Source: Polydactylus sextarius
Taxonomy: Eukaryota > Chordata > Actinopteri > Polynemidae
Direction: 5' to 3'
Assembly (NCBI GenBank): GCA_016801845.1
Contig: CM028908.1
Location: 18,076,047 to 18,140,046 of the forward strand
DNA length: 64,000 nt
Below are positions 11,361-23,900 of this stretch, piece by piece. Below the pieces are notes generated by a model. The model did not search any database, was not told where the DNA came from, and saw only the letters and a list, made by a program, of their open reading frames with translations. The position numbers and the translations under genes were made by a program. The first letter of the stretch is position 1; the number at the start of each line of letters is the position of its first letter.

Positions 11361-13837
11361 TCAGGTCAAAGACAGGAAAGAAAAGTAAGTGAGATATGAA
11401 AAAGTATGAGACCAGAGCTGAGGTTGCTACTTCAAGGTCAGACACCAATGAGTGGGTGTTGTGATAACTTATTTCCAGTAATACCGGCCATTAAATTTTC
11501 ATTTTGTGCCTTGAATTGACCTAAGATCAAATATATGTGGCTACTGGATGTGAAGACTGTACATGAACAGAAATTTCAGTGAAAATAGCATGGAGTGATA
11601 ACCTTTTTTGCTCTCACCGGGCTCACTGGCAAAGCATCAAACCATGGAATGAATCCTGCCACATTGTGTGTTTTCTCTCCACATGCATTAAGAGTGGTGT
11701 CAATTTCTGCACTGCTCACAGTTCACAAAGCCTCAGTTAAGGTAGACAGAATAGCATCCGAGCAAAGAGAGCCAAGTAGGATACAGTGGTGTGTGTGTGT
11801 GCGTGCGAGAGAGAGACACAGAGAGAAAGAGAGGGAGAGAGAGTGACACATATAGCAATAAGAGACCAAGGGTTAGTAATAAGCCAAACTATCATCACCC
11901 AGTGCTGAGTTAGCAAACTTGTGGTACATCATAAAATAAGTACTGTAGTGCAGCCAAATGCAGAAAATTATCAAAATCATTGTGTAAGTCAGAAAATACC
12001 TCTTAAATATAATATATAATTACTGATATCAACTTTCAGTACAGTGGTGTTCAGACGGTCAGTGTTTTTGACACAGATTACCGGAAAAGGGTCTAATTGA
12101 TGGTTTTTGATTTTTCATTTCCTGTATCTGCCCAGGTTTACCTGACTTTACCATCCAGTTTAAAAACAATTAGATATAATTTTAATGCCCTAACAACATT
12201 TGAATTATATGAGACGGTGATGTGTTTCTGTGGGTGCAGTATTATCAAGGATTGCCGCCGCATACACAACTCCTCCCTGAGCAGATGTCCCAGCTTTGTC
12301 CTCCCAGCACTTCATGATGCCACAAGCCAATATTGACACACCAGTAACTGCAGGCAGATAATATTACCTGTGCTCTCAAAGCTGCACTGCCTCCACAAGC
12401 TAACAACAGGATACAGTCTTGCAACATTTGCAAAATTGTGTTATAGTGTGTGGCACAAGACTTTCACAAGCAAAGGAAAGAATATTTCAAAACAGGTTGA
12501 TGTGATCTGTGGAGCTCATTGGTCTTTCAGCTGCTGTGGATTCAGACAGAGAAGTTGTTTACAACCACAAGAATGCACAATAATCTTAACACAGACACAT
12601 CCCTAAAACTAAACACTGTCGACACATTACTCCCTTCCCTTGCCCGTCATCATCTTTGTCAGTGTTTGTGAAACTAGCCACACGCAAAAAACACTAAACA
12701 CAATGAACCTGTGACAACAGAAAGAGGTAACATGTCAGCAGTGTGATGACTAAACACAAGGTCAGTTGCCAAACCTGACTGTAATGAGGGAAGGAGTGGG
12801 ATCTTTTGACATTTCACATTCAAGGACCTGAGTCTCGGTTCAGTAATGAAAACCAGCTCTGGTACAAGTTAGACCACAATGAGCTGCTGCATGCTGCTGT
12901 AGATCATCTGTATTGTGTTTGTAATGACTGTGATACTGGCGGCTTTATGAGAAACCAGAGCAGAAACCAAAGACAAACATAGGATTTAATGGGACGCACA
13001 GTGCACTAAAACTCCTCGTATTCAGCCTTGTGTTTGAAGAAATTAGCATTTATCCACATTTCGTGACTGATGCACAATGAATCGTAATGACGTAAATAAA
13101 ATATAATATTCACCATAGTTACTGACTGCATGTAATCTGCGGGACATGACAGTGTATTACTGTCAGGACTGCTCTAATTATTTACTTAGTTGCAATATCA
13201 CCAAGACAAAAAGATTATTGATTGTTTAACTAAAACAACAAATTCTTCAATTTTTCAACAAATTCAAATTCTTATCCACTAAAACGAGTCGTGTAAAATG
13301 CATGCTGCTTTGGTCAGAAGGCTCATTTAAATGTGGTAATTAAAGTGTTTTAAATTGAAGTTTGTACCCCGAATTAAGGAAAGTGACTGAGGAAATTGCT
13401 TTAATGAATGACTTCCTGGCACATCAGTGGTCGTTAACAACGATAAACTAAACGAGATCTATCTTTTATTTTCCACATAAGATACAAGACTGGATCAGGG
13501 CTGCCATTGGAAACAGCGCTGAGTCTGACTGGAGTCATAAAGTTTTGTTATATTATCTGGAACTGGCAGCATTAAAACATGGCTCAGCTTTTAAAGTTAC
13601 GTAACAACAACGGTAACAGGACGAGATACAGAGAGAGAGAAACATTCCCCGACAGCAACTTCCCAAAAAGACAGACAGTCCCTTTAATACTACGGATGTC
13701 AGCCGGGGTTTGTAGTCGAGCTGTGACACCTCAAAAACAAAACACGAGCCAAAAGAGAGAAGGTCAAAGCAAACACATCCGACTCTTGACAGCCAGCGTC
13801 CTGCAAAACCAGCAAAGAAAAGCAAGTGTCCCAACTG

Positions 13838-13838
<1 letters not shown>

Positions 13839-13920
<82 letters not shown>
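13839..13920. repeat. (CA)n microsatellite next to putative prkcd exon 1
   Basis: An 82-base pure CA tract. It lies about 50 bp downstream (minus-strand sense) of the candidate donor of the first prkcd exon. Confidence 0.98.
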
Positions 13921-13923
<3 letters not shown>

Positions 13924-13971
13924 CTCAACTTTCTCCAACCACGAACAACTTCACATCAAGCTGCGACTCAC

Positions 13972-14170
13972 CTCTCCCGCCGATCTGCGAAAATTGTTCG
14001 ACGAGTAGGTTTAATGTTGATGTTTGAGCAACGAACAACAGTTTCACTAAAAAAAAAAAAAAAAAAGTCCCACTTCCAACTCTTAAATAGTGTTTAAGGA
14101 AGTGTGTTTCACGTCGGGCTGACCGGCTCTAAACTGCGCCTCGACGGCAGCGCGAGCTGCAGAGAAGCGA
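13972..14170 (-). promoter_or_regulatory. prkcd: Candidate promoter and non-coding first exon of prkcd
   Basis: A GC- and CpG-richer block in otherwise AT-rich DNA. On the minus strand it ends at a textbook donor, GGGAGAG|gtgagtcgc (exon end 13972). The prkcd start-codon exon begins with a 5'UTR acceptor, so an upstream non-coding exon must exist, and this is the best candidate in the window. A perfect palindromic CRE lies just upstream at 14176-14183. The transcription start is not visible. Alternatively, it is the first exon of an unrelated minus-strand non-coding RNA. Confidence 0.45.
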
Positions 14171-14175
14171 ATGTG

Positions 14176-14183
14176 TGACGTCA
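14176..14183. promoter_or_regulatory. CRE palindrome TGACGTCA
   Basis: A perfect CREB/ATF site, just upstream (minus-strand sense) of the putative first prkcd exon. Promoter-proximal CREs within CpG-rich DNA are the class usually bound in vivo; function here is inferred. Confidence 0.5.
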
Positions 14184-14201
14184 ACCAGGTGAATTCCCAA
14201 A

Positions 14202-14318
<117 letters not shown>

Positions 14319-14578
14319 GTGAGGTTACACTGCTGTCTAGTAAACAGTGGAAAGCTTCGTTATTGTTAAGTCTTCTCTGTTTACTCCTCTGTCGTTGTTG
14401 GCATTGACAGAACTGGACCGACAGCAATGGACAGACATCATTGTGTGTATAGTTTTTTTTTCACAATTAGTGTTAATGGCCCCCAATATTTTTCCCCTCT
14501 TGTGAAAACTGTGTATTTGGCAGGAGAACCGACAAACCAGGAAATGACTGCAATGTGTCCACTCAGACACACAACTGG

Positions 14579-14580
<2 letters not shown>

Positions 14581-14612
<32 letters not shown>

Positions 14613-14638
14613 GCACGCACGCACGCACACGCACACAC
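14581..14638. repeat. (TC)n-(AC)n-(GCAC)n simple repeat
   Basis: A TC tract grading into AC and then GCAC repeats. Confidence 0.95.
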
Positions 14639-17600
14639 GATCTAGAGAGAATGGGATTTCCATATTGGCCCTGCCCACATCATCTACACACTCCCTCTCT
14701 TTTCCTACACAAAGCAGACATCCACATGGTGCTGAATCATCAGTACCCATTATCCAATACTGTAGCAACTTTAAGTAACCCAGAAAATGTAGACAGCCTG
14801 CCTGGGCTGGTAAAAGCCTATTTATAGAAACAATGACATATGGAATATGTGTCCAGGATTGAATGCTGATAGTGATCACTGAGTAAGCCTGGAGTTACTC
14901 ATCACCACCACTGACATTTGGAGCATAGGACAATAGGTTGTTAGTACAAAAAGTCCCTCCACCGCAAAGAAATCTTTGGCACATGGACATTAATTTGCAG
15001 CTAAGACCAGGTTTCAATGTAGTCATTTTAATACCTCTCTAAACTATCATTTGTGGTGTTGACAAAGAACATCACATATGTCACGTGTCCAGTGATGTAA
15101 CTAATACCTTCTCTATCAAGTGACCATAAGTCCTGTGACAGGAACATGTTTGCTCTTTCCATTTCTTTCACTTCCTTCAGAAGGACTATCAGTGTTCATT
15201 GATCACCTTATGCAGCACCAGATAAACACAGTAGTTAATGATCAAGTCAATGTTAACTATAAACCTATTGACTTTTGCTCAGTCACCTCTGCTTGCCCCT
15301 CCTGTTCCAGCTGATATCAAGTGGATGTTCGTGTAATTGACCTGTCCTTCTGTATTTTTCCCATCCACCATTCTGGTCTAACAGGAACTACATCAAATTG
15401 GGGAAGCATAATTCTCTTCTCAATACAAGGAAACAAAAAAAGTTTTCTCATAGTCACAGCTGTCTGAGAAAATGAAGGTCAAAGGGTTACCTAGTTTCCT
15501 GATTCTGGAGTGTGCGATGGTTGTAAAGTTAATTTCTCGCTAAGGCTGGGGGCTATAGAGACTGCAATACTTCCTGGAAGAAATTTAGCTTGAGGTTTTA
15601 CCAGTTTGTAGTCTTCAAACAGGATAAACCTGACTTTCTTTTAATGTAAGAACTGTAAGAACAACAAGAGTATGATGTGACTCAGCATATACCGTGTGAA
15701 AATACTGGTTTCATATTTGCTGTGTGAAAAAGCCTTGTATCCAGGCAGGGAACCCAGACGGTTCCTGTTGTGATGACCATTTCTGCCATCCCAGCAGTGC
15801 CAGGGCAAACATCAGAGTGAGTAATGAGAGGAACAGAGAGAGGGAGGGATGAAAAAACAAACCCTAAAAAAGGAGAGAAATAGTCCTTTCATCAAGAGAC
15901 ATGCCACAGACTAAATCTGCCTTACTCTATCTGTCCTCATTTCTCTCTGTGACAATCTTCAGCATTTTTGGTTTCTTTTCCTTACACGGTCTCTTGGCCC
16001 CCTCTTTTCTGCTTTTAAGCCTATTTCATGTTTCAAAGCTGAGAGATATGTGTTTGTAGGCAAAGAGCAGTTCAATTGTTGCTTTATGCAGATGGCCTTG
16101 CTATAATCCAGACCCAATTTTAAGATTTTCTGAGCACATACGTAGCTGCATATAACATGAAGTTGGTAAAGCATTGTGTTAGAGGTTGTGTTATCTCTAA
16201 ATCTTCCTGTTATGAGGACTGCTGAAATGACTTTCTTTTCAAGCTGTTTGTGTCGTCTCTGGTATAAAATGATAAGCAAGTTACCGCAGCACATCACATG
16301 CACAGCGTGAATGTCAATAGGGCTTTGATACAATCAGTTTAGTACATTCACTCTATTCATTTCTTGTCATTTATATCATGTTGCATATTAAATACTCTTG
16401 TGAATAGACACATTACACAAGAACAAACACCTACTTGGATGCTTCCTCTCCAACATATCCTGACCTCAAAGTTTCTTAAGGTGTGTCTACAGTATTGACT
16501 GAAGATTTAAATATTAGAGCATGGCAATTTACTCGGCTGGCATCAATTCAGGCTGTTTATCCAGTAAAGAAAGGCCCATTTAACATTTTGATATTATCAC
16601 AAAAATCCCTCTCTGATCTTTAAAGATAATTACAATGTTGGTCAGTTTTTGAATTATATCTTACTTTATTCTTTCACTGTCTATTTGACCTTCATTAACC
16701 TTTTTTTTCTGTTTGATGCTGAGCCTATAAAGGAGTGTTGTTTGGGTACTGCAATAGAGGCTCTCCCTATTGAATTTCTGATTTATTATTGGCCTCCTGG
16801 ATATGGATTTGAAACATTTTACATGTGTACAAGGAGAAGCTGTCCTCTTACTATTTTTGGAGGCCCTTTTCTTACAATTTGCAGAACCCACAGAAACTTA
16901 AGTCTATTGATTCAAACATGGAGGCACTTACCCACTCACCTTCTGCATCTCTGGTTCTCTTGATACTAAGAGAAAAAAATATTGTTTTGTGAATGTGTAA
17001 TAAGTCTCTGTGTGAGAAGCCATGTGACTGAGTTCACACTCCCACCAAGACAAGAAGTGGAACAAGATGCCGTCAACTTTAAGGTGCTTGGTGAAATTTA
17101 ACAACTTTCCATGCTTTCAATGCTTTTTCACTTCTCTCGCTCTTTTGTTACTTCAAGTATTGGGTCACTGGAGCTCCTGGGATCATATATCTAGAGCAAC
17201 CCCAATCTTCCTATTTTCTGTTCTGCCTACTTTCTGAATGACATACAATCACTCCATCCATAACCATCTATTTGGAAATGATTGTTCAGTCTTTTAAAAT
17301 TATTAACAACCAAATAAAATAAGCATTTTTGAATTATCAAAGTAAAATGCAAGCTAATAATTTAAAACCACATTTTTTTCCTTTCCTTTTGGAAGCTCTC
17401 ACTGTCACATCAGCTTAGACACACTGGTTCAATTGTGGTCATTTAGATTGCGGATGTTGTGAAAAAAGAAAAGAAAAAAAAAAAGGCTGAAATATTTCGC
17501 GTAGTTTCTTTGACTTTAAATATTTATTCTGTCCACTACTTTCCTGGTCATATTCCAGCTCTGTCTGACTTTCATGTTTTGGCTCTTTGGTGTAACTAAT

Positions 17601-18891
17601 TAACTTATCTGAGAAGGGCTCATTTTATCCTGCAGCTTGGTCGGGGCTGGGAAGTGAAAAGCTGGGAGAAAAAAAAAAGCAGTGCTGATTACAGTCTGCA
17701 CTGGCAGTGAAAGGGATTGTATATTTTACTAACCAAATTACATCTACAGCAAAGCCACAGCTAACAATAATGATGGGTATTCCCCCTGGGTCTGACAAAT
17801 ATATCACCTTAATTTGACCTAAAATTAACGTTTCTCCCCTGGGATCACTTAGTGTAGTGAAAACCAATTTAATGCAGTAATATAATATTGTGATCTAGCA
17901 TGATTGATGTACTGGTAAAGGCCAAACAAATACAAATGGGTGCATTGTTGTCTTTTAAAAATGTTATACATAGATACTGATTACATACTAAGAAATTCTG
18001 GATGCCACAATAATATCCTGCTGACCCAAGGCTAGCACAGCACTGGTTGGAGCACGAAGTAAAGTGAGAATTCATAATGGCTTGTGTATTCAGTTGAACT
18101 TTTCTTTTGGATAACCTGATCACACAGTAACAATAAATGAATAAATACATAACAGCATTAACAAAACTGCATGTAGAATGGAATTCCACAGATTGGACAA
18201 CAAGCTGCAAAATAACACTTTATGAACAGAATAAACTGAATTATCAATTCAAATAATAGATTCAAACTTCAGTTGTTTGTTGTTTGTTCATCAGTTACTT
18301 TACTTCAGTCACTGATCAGTCACTTAGATACTGTTTCTGCAATTTGGCACCTTTATAATGATGTTTGCAATATCCTTGTTTCATGACCATGTCACTGTAA
18401 AATGTGAAAGATCTTAAAATATATTGGTTGGATCCAAAAGCACCACCTCTACACTTTAAAATGACACGCTTAACTTCACTTACATTGCATTCCTTGCAGG
18501 CAAAACTAATCACAGTTTGGAGATAAAATTGCTGAAGCATCCTAAAGTATCTTATTCATGTGTTAAGTGGATGCAGCAATTCTCACAATAACTTCACCAT
18601 ATATAACACTGTATTCTTTGCTAGAAAAATTAGCACAAAATAGCAAAAATCCCTTCTCTGAACTTGTAATTTGTGCTACGCACAATTAATTTTGCTATGT
18701 TAATGTGAATTCACATTTGTGTGTTATATCTTTTTTATTCATATTAAAATTCTGTAAACCCAAACACTAGTTATATGCTGGTAAAAAACAGAGGAAGTGA
18801 CAAGTTCTCAGCTATAAGTCATAAGCCTTAAGTCATAAGTCTCAGTCTATGAGAATTCAAAACAAAGGAGATCTATTTGACATGATGTACT

Positions 18892-18906
18892 GCTGCCCCC
18901 TGCTGG
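18892..18906 (-). promoter_or_regulatory. CTCF-like motif, minus orientation
   Basis: The minus strand reads CCAGCAGGGGGCAGC and matches all 15 positions of the vertebrate CTCF core CCASYAGRKGGCRSY. It lies between the fgd5 stop codon and the prkcd promoter candidate. Occupancy is inferred. Confidence 0.4.
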
Positions 18907-19357
18907 ATGAAAAACACATTTAACCAGACCGTTTCTGCTAATACCACAAACAATGGCGACACGAGCACAGTATGTACTTATTTCACCATCAAACCAGTAT
19001 TTATCACGAACGGGATAATCACAACAAGAACACCTGTTCAATGTAATACAGTGCGTAGCAACAAGCCTTCATTAAGCGCGGTATCAGTGGAGCTCATAAT
19101 TACTGTTACTGAGATCAGCTCAGACAGGAGTTGATTCTAACGTGATGTGTTAAAAGATGTTTATATATTTTGATCCTCCCCACATACAAAAAGAAATTGA
19201 TACAGACAGACAGAATAATGTTAGGATTAAACAAACCTTTCAGTAAACTGCATATAGGTACACAGACTTAAAATGTACCATACAGCAGAACATATTACCA
19301 AAGATCAGTACACTTCACTCTGGAAGCACATTAAGTAAACTTCTTTACTTAATTGAG

Positions 19358-19363
19358 TTTATT
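19358..19363 (-). terminator. fgd5: Candidate fgd5 poly(A) signal
   Basis: TTTATT on the plus strand is AATAAA on the minus strand, about 1.6 kb past the fgd5 stop codon. No clear GU-rich downstream element stands out, and other AT-rich hexamers nearby could serve. Confidence 0.25.
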
Positions 19364-19756
19364 TTTATATGTATCTATATACATTAACATTTACAATGCA
19401 CTATATGCAAGAGGTACAATCCATAATAACATGATAGGTATGGTCCATAAGAAACAGGTAGAAAAGTTGAACAGTACTGAAAGAATAATGGTCTGCTTTT
19501 GAAATAATGCAGTTTGACAGGTTGAGGGTCTGTGTGTGGTACAGCTGCAATCTAAATGGAGCAGTAGGAATGTTATTTAAGAGAAAGTATGGGGGAATTA
19601 ACCTTCAGTGTCTTACCTAATGTTAAAAAGAGTGGCTCAGATGACTCTAACAATGAAAGATTACAGGTAGTCTGACAGGTTTGACGGTTGCTTTTTTTTT
19701 CCAGTAGTTTCCATTTTTACTAAGTGCTTAAATTGTAATTACACTAGTAGTCTGTA

Positions 19757-19790
19757 TATGTGTGTCTGTGTGTGTGTGTGTGTGTGTGTG
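19757..19790. repeat. (TG)n microsatellite
   Basis: A short TG repeat followed by a TATATATA run. Confidence 0.95.
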
Positions 19791-20946
19791 AGTATATATA
19801 TATACTTACACAGCATGAACAAGGCATTAATAAAAAAATGGCACAATAGTATATTCTTATGTTACTGAATAGTAACTGAATTTTTCAAAATAGTAGAAGT
19901 TGGAAGTACTGTGTATAAGACTATATGAAAAAAGAAACATGATCAAGGTCTCTCGTGGAGACATGAAAGTAGTACAGTACTGTGATGACACTGAGACTAA
20001 TAAGAAGTATGATTTCTATTCAGGCACATTCATCATCAATTGTAAATTGCACTGCATTCAGCTGGAAGAAATCAATTGGCACTTCAGAACTGTATGAAAA
20101 TCTGAAAAGAAAAAAAAAAGATAGATTCCAATAGAAAGAATCTTAAAAGTTTTCATTATTGTGGAAGTACTTTTGAGAAGTTGTCATGCTGAGGGTCATT
20201 CCATAGCTTTGTAGATTCAATGTAAGGAAAGGAGAGTGAGTAAAATGCCATAAGAAATATAATGTACACACACTATGATGATAAACATGACCTCTTACTC
20301 TGAACATTGTGTCACACCATTTCTGTACAAATAAATCATATAATTCACTTCAGTATCTGCAGTGTATACTTCACAATATATATTCAGCATACCAAATATC
20401 TCTCTAACACGGTGGCACATATTTTTCCTTTTATGAGCTGTGAAAACTACGATGGAGCAAAGTTTGCTTTTGAAAAATCATGTTGAAGCTGCCTTGTAAC
20501 AATGGCAGATGAGATGTGATGTTCTTCTGCAGAATCAAAGGAGTGGATAAATAATCCAGTGAAAATTTTGGCCCATGAGGGAAGAAAATGTTCTTTTTCA
20601 GGTTCTTAGATGAAGTAGTCGATGTATCCGAGCTGCTCCTGTGAACTCAAGCTGGATCAAAGCACTGATTTCATATGTTAACTCATTATTCCAACAAGAG
20701 GCTTTTCACTACTTCTTTTCCACTTGAGGCATCCTTCTGACTCTCCCCCACTTTTACCTCCCTACCACTGGGTGGCAGACTTGTCTAAAATGCATTGTAT
20801 TTTCATGTGCTATTCCACAACAGGCTGGAGATGATGAATCCTTACAGGTGGTCTGGGTTCAGATGCAGCAGGTAGCTATGTTGTGCTCCACAGAGGAGGT
20901 CTAGCAGTCACAGACAGCAGGGTATGTTCATTTAGCTGAGCAGGTG

Positions 20947-20983
20947 CTATAAAACTGTAGCCTCTTCCATTGCATTGACCCAT
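20947..20983 (-). CDS. fgd5: fgd5 last coding exon
   Basis: Acceptor TGTGTTTCAG; it encodes RWVNAMEEATVL and TAG (20949-20947), matching the human end RWIEAMEDASVL, so the C-terminus is complete. Confidence 0.95.
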
Positions 20984-23900
20984 CTGAAACACAAGGAAAA
21001 GTAACATTAGACTTAAAGGGGCACTTTACTTGTCCTGGGCAGCACCAGTCACCCAAAGAAGAAGATAATAATAACGTTTTCTTTGTTTGACTTGGACTCA
21101 GAGACTATAATTTCTTTATGGAAAGCTGAAGGAAAGGATTGACTTTTTTACCAGGTAGTGAGGATTTAATTATGGCAAATGAATGATCAAATGTTTTTGG
21201 AGCTAGACCCATAACAAGGAGTAGAAGTCAGAATATCTTAACCTCTTACTTTCCTCAAAGTGTATAAAAGCTTAATCAACACTAGTGCACAGCACTTAAC
21301 TTGCTTTGTTCAGAACAGTTTTCATTATACTTCAAGTGCTTCATTCAGGCAAATTTAATTTATTATATTAGCAACAAATAGTCTAATATAAAACACATTT
21401 CATAAATGGATCAAAACAAATCTGTGGATTTTTATAACTTTTATGTTTAGTCTTCTCTGCATCGTTCCTCCTTTCCCCTATCTTCTGCTTCACAGCAAAC
21501 GGAAACATTTTTGTTTGTGTATGTGCTACTGTAAATATCTATACCAAAATGCACAACAACACACAACATCCAAACGCTTTTGAACTCTTTTTACAAGGAA
21601 GAGCCTGATATATAAAGAAATGAATGCAAAAAATGGTGCTTCATGTTCAGTTACAGGAGATTAAATAATCTAATTGACATTATTAACAGTATTGGTTGTT
21701 ATCAGTACAGGAATACTTCAAAATTGCCACATATTCATTAAAACAGTGCAATGCCTGAACCTTTCACAGATACAGACTTTAATATTGTCAGATATTTAAG
21801 TATAGACAATATCAACCTAAACATCTCAGTGGTAAATGCACTTAAACAGACGAAATAAAGATGTAAAACATAATAAACATTTAAAAGAAGATATAGCCAT
21901 AGACCGTGGAACACAGCAGTATTAGGACTGAAACAACCTGATTTATGGGAGGGTAAGTAAAGTGCTCCATGTAGGCACAACACTCCACATGAGACAGTAA
22001 ATCCTTGACCTGCTGTCTCACATACCACAAATGGTAACCATGTGAGCTTCCTGGTGGTCTAGTGGTTAGGATTCGGTGCTCTCGCCGCCCGGGTTTGATT
22101 CCTGGTCAGGGAATGAGCTTTTCACAGGGCCATTACAAGCCAAGATTACATTAAATGAGCATCAGCACTGACCTGCGAGCAGTGTGATGGTCATCAGCCC
22201 TGAAGGTATAGTAAAGGGTTTTCTTGTGATAAAGATGGAACACGTTGCTGCTTTCCTCTCCCTCTGGTCTCTCAGTCAGCTTGACAGTGAAGCCTTGCAG
22301 AGGTAGACTCTCTGAAGCCACTTTATCCTGAGGAAACCAGAGCCAAAGCCACACATCAAACACAAAAATACAAGTTTAATAAGAGTAGAAATATGCAAAT
22401 AACAAATATTTCATGCTTCAAGAAGAAGAGAGCAGCCCACAGATGTGTACTCGGAAAAAGAAAGAGAGAGCACAGAGAATCCCTTCATTAGTCACGTAAA
22501 GTGTTCTGCCCAGAAACGATGAAAGCAAGAAACATGGGTTAGATAGTTCTGCACTACATTGGCTAGAAAGTGAAGAAGGAAAATAGAAACAGCTTGTGAA
22601 AACATGTCTGTGTTGTTTTGAGTGTTCATGATAATGTATGAGTGTCTTGGGGCTGGTGTGGGAGACTCTGTGCCCCCTCACCTCACGGGCTGTGAAGGTG
22701 TAGAGCACCTTGTCTTTGAGGAGGAACCACAGCCGCTTCCACTTCCTCTTGCTCTTCTTTCTGCGCTGCAGGCTGCCGCTCATGGTGGAACCCTCCACAC
22801 CAAGCGACACCTGATGGAACGATATATTAGACAAACATTAACAGGCAGAACGTGAATAACATAATCCTGTGCATAGGACTATACAAATCTGGTATCAAGG
22901 CATAAAGACAACTAGTGAACCCTAGTGGCAGCTGCTGTGCACTACACACAACTGCTCACATCTCATCAGTTGTCATACATGCTTTACATTCCAGTAAGCT
23001 GGCTTATTCTACACACAAACAGCTCCCTGGTGGTCTAGTGGTTAGGATTCGGCGCTCTCACCGCCGCGGCCCGGGTTCGATTCCCGGTCAGGGAACTTAA
23101 CTATTGCTTATTGATTATTACAGACAATGATTAAAAGCTCATGATCTGCAGTTGGATGCCATGATGTGCTGGATGTGTGTCTTTTCATTCAGTCAAATGG
23201 CTAAACTCATGTTAAGTATGACTATATGAACCTACATGATCATATTCACAGTGACAAATAGAAAGTAGGGTTATTACACATGTGATGCATTGTGATTAAT
23301 TGTGCCCAACTGTGAAAATCTCAGTCTTTGAGTCTGGGCCACAGCATCAGAATAGAAACAGAGGCTCAGATGCTCATGTGGGACGTGTAGTCCACCTGAT
23401 TAAGAGAAGAAGTGCTCTTCCTGCTCTTCCACAAACTCGGGGGCTGCAGGCTCTGGAAGACAGCAGAGAGAGGACGACTGGCCCGGTGAGTCCGAGGGCT
23501 GGAGCTACCACACGCTCCAGACACGCTTCCACCTACAGACACATACACAGTTAATATCACATCAAGGAGCAAATGTCTTATAGAAAATCAAGACAGCTGG
23601 GATTCACCTCTTTTCCTGAGCTCAGCATAGCAGTGGTCACACACTTTGGCCACTCTGTCTTTGAGGTACTTCAGTGGGTATCTGTTCCTAGAACAAGCAC
23701 GGCATACCACCTGGATTCAGAGACAAAACAAAAAGAAAATTACCACACAATAACCAAAGAACAAAATTCAGTTCCAGTGAGCCTCTTTAGAAGACTCATA
23801 CACAATTTTTAACACTTACTCTCATACTCAAAGCAGCAATAGTTCTCACAAAATGTTCAAATGTAGTCAAAAACTAATCTAGATAAAACACTAATTACAG

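Larger units (their letters stand above)
4670..13971. other. Non-coding, inferred prkcd first intron
   Basis: This AT-rich stretch contains no exon I can recognise on either strand. The reading frames present are short, unlike known proteins, and often simple-repeat derived. It holds microsatellites at 11062-11126, 11282-11294 and 11311-11350. If the GC-rich block at 13972-14170 is the first prkcd exon, all of this is intron 1 of that gene. Confidence 0.5.

Noticed and set aside
13579..14097. Plus-strand 172-codon frame
   Set aside because: Its middle is the (CA)n microsatellite read as Thr-His repeats, and the ends have no family resemblance. On the other strand the region is better explained as the prkcd promoter and first exon.
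16649..16963. Plus-strand 104-codon ATG frame
   Set aside because: Not recognised, AT-driven codons, no splice or promoter context. It could be real but cannot be supported.
20766..20780. Third CTCF-like site CCACTGGGTGGCAGA
   Set aside because: Two mismatches to the core, including an invariant A; too weak beside the two perfect matches.
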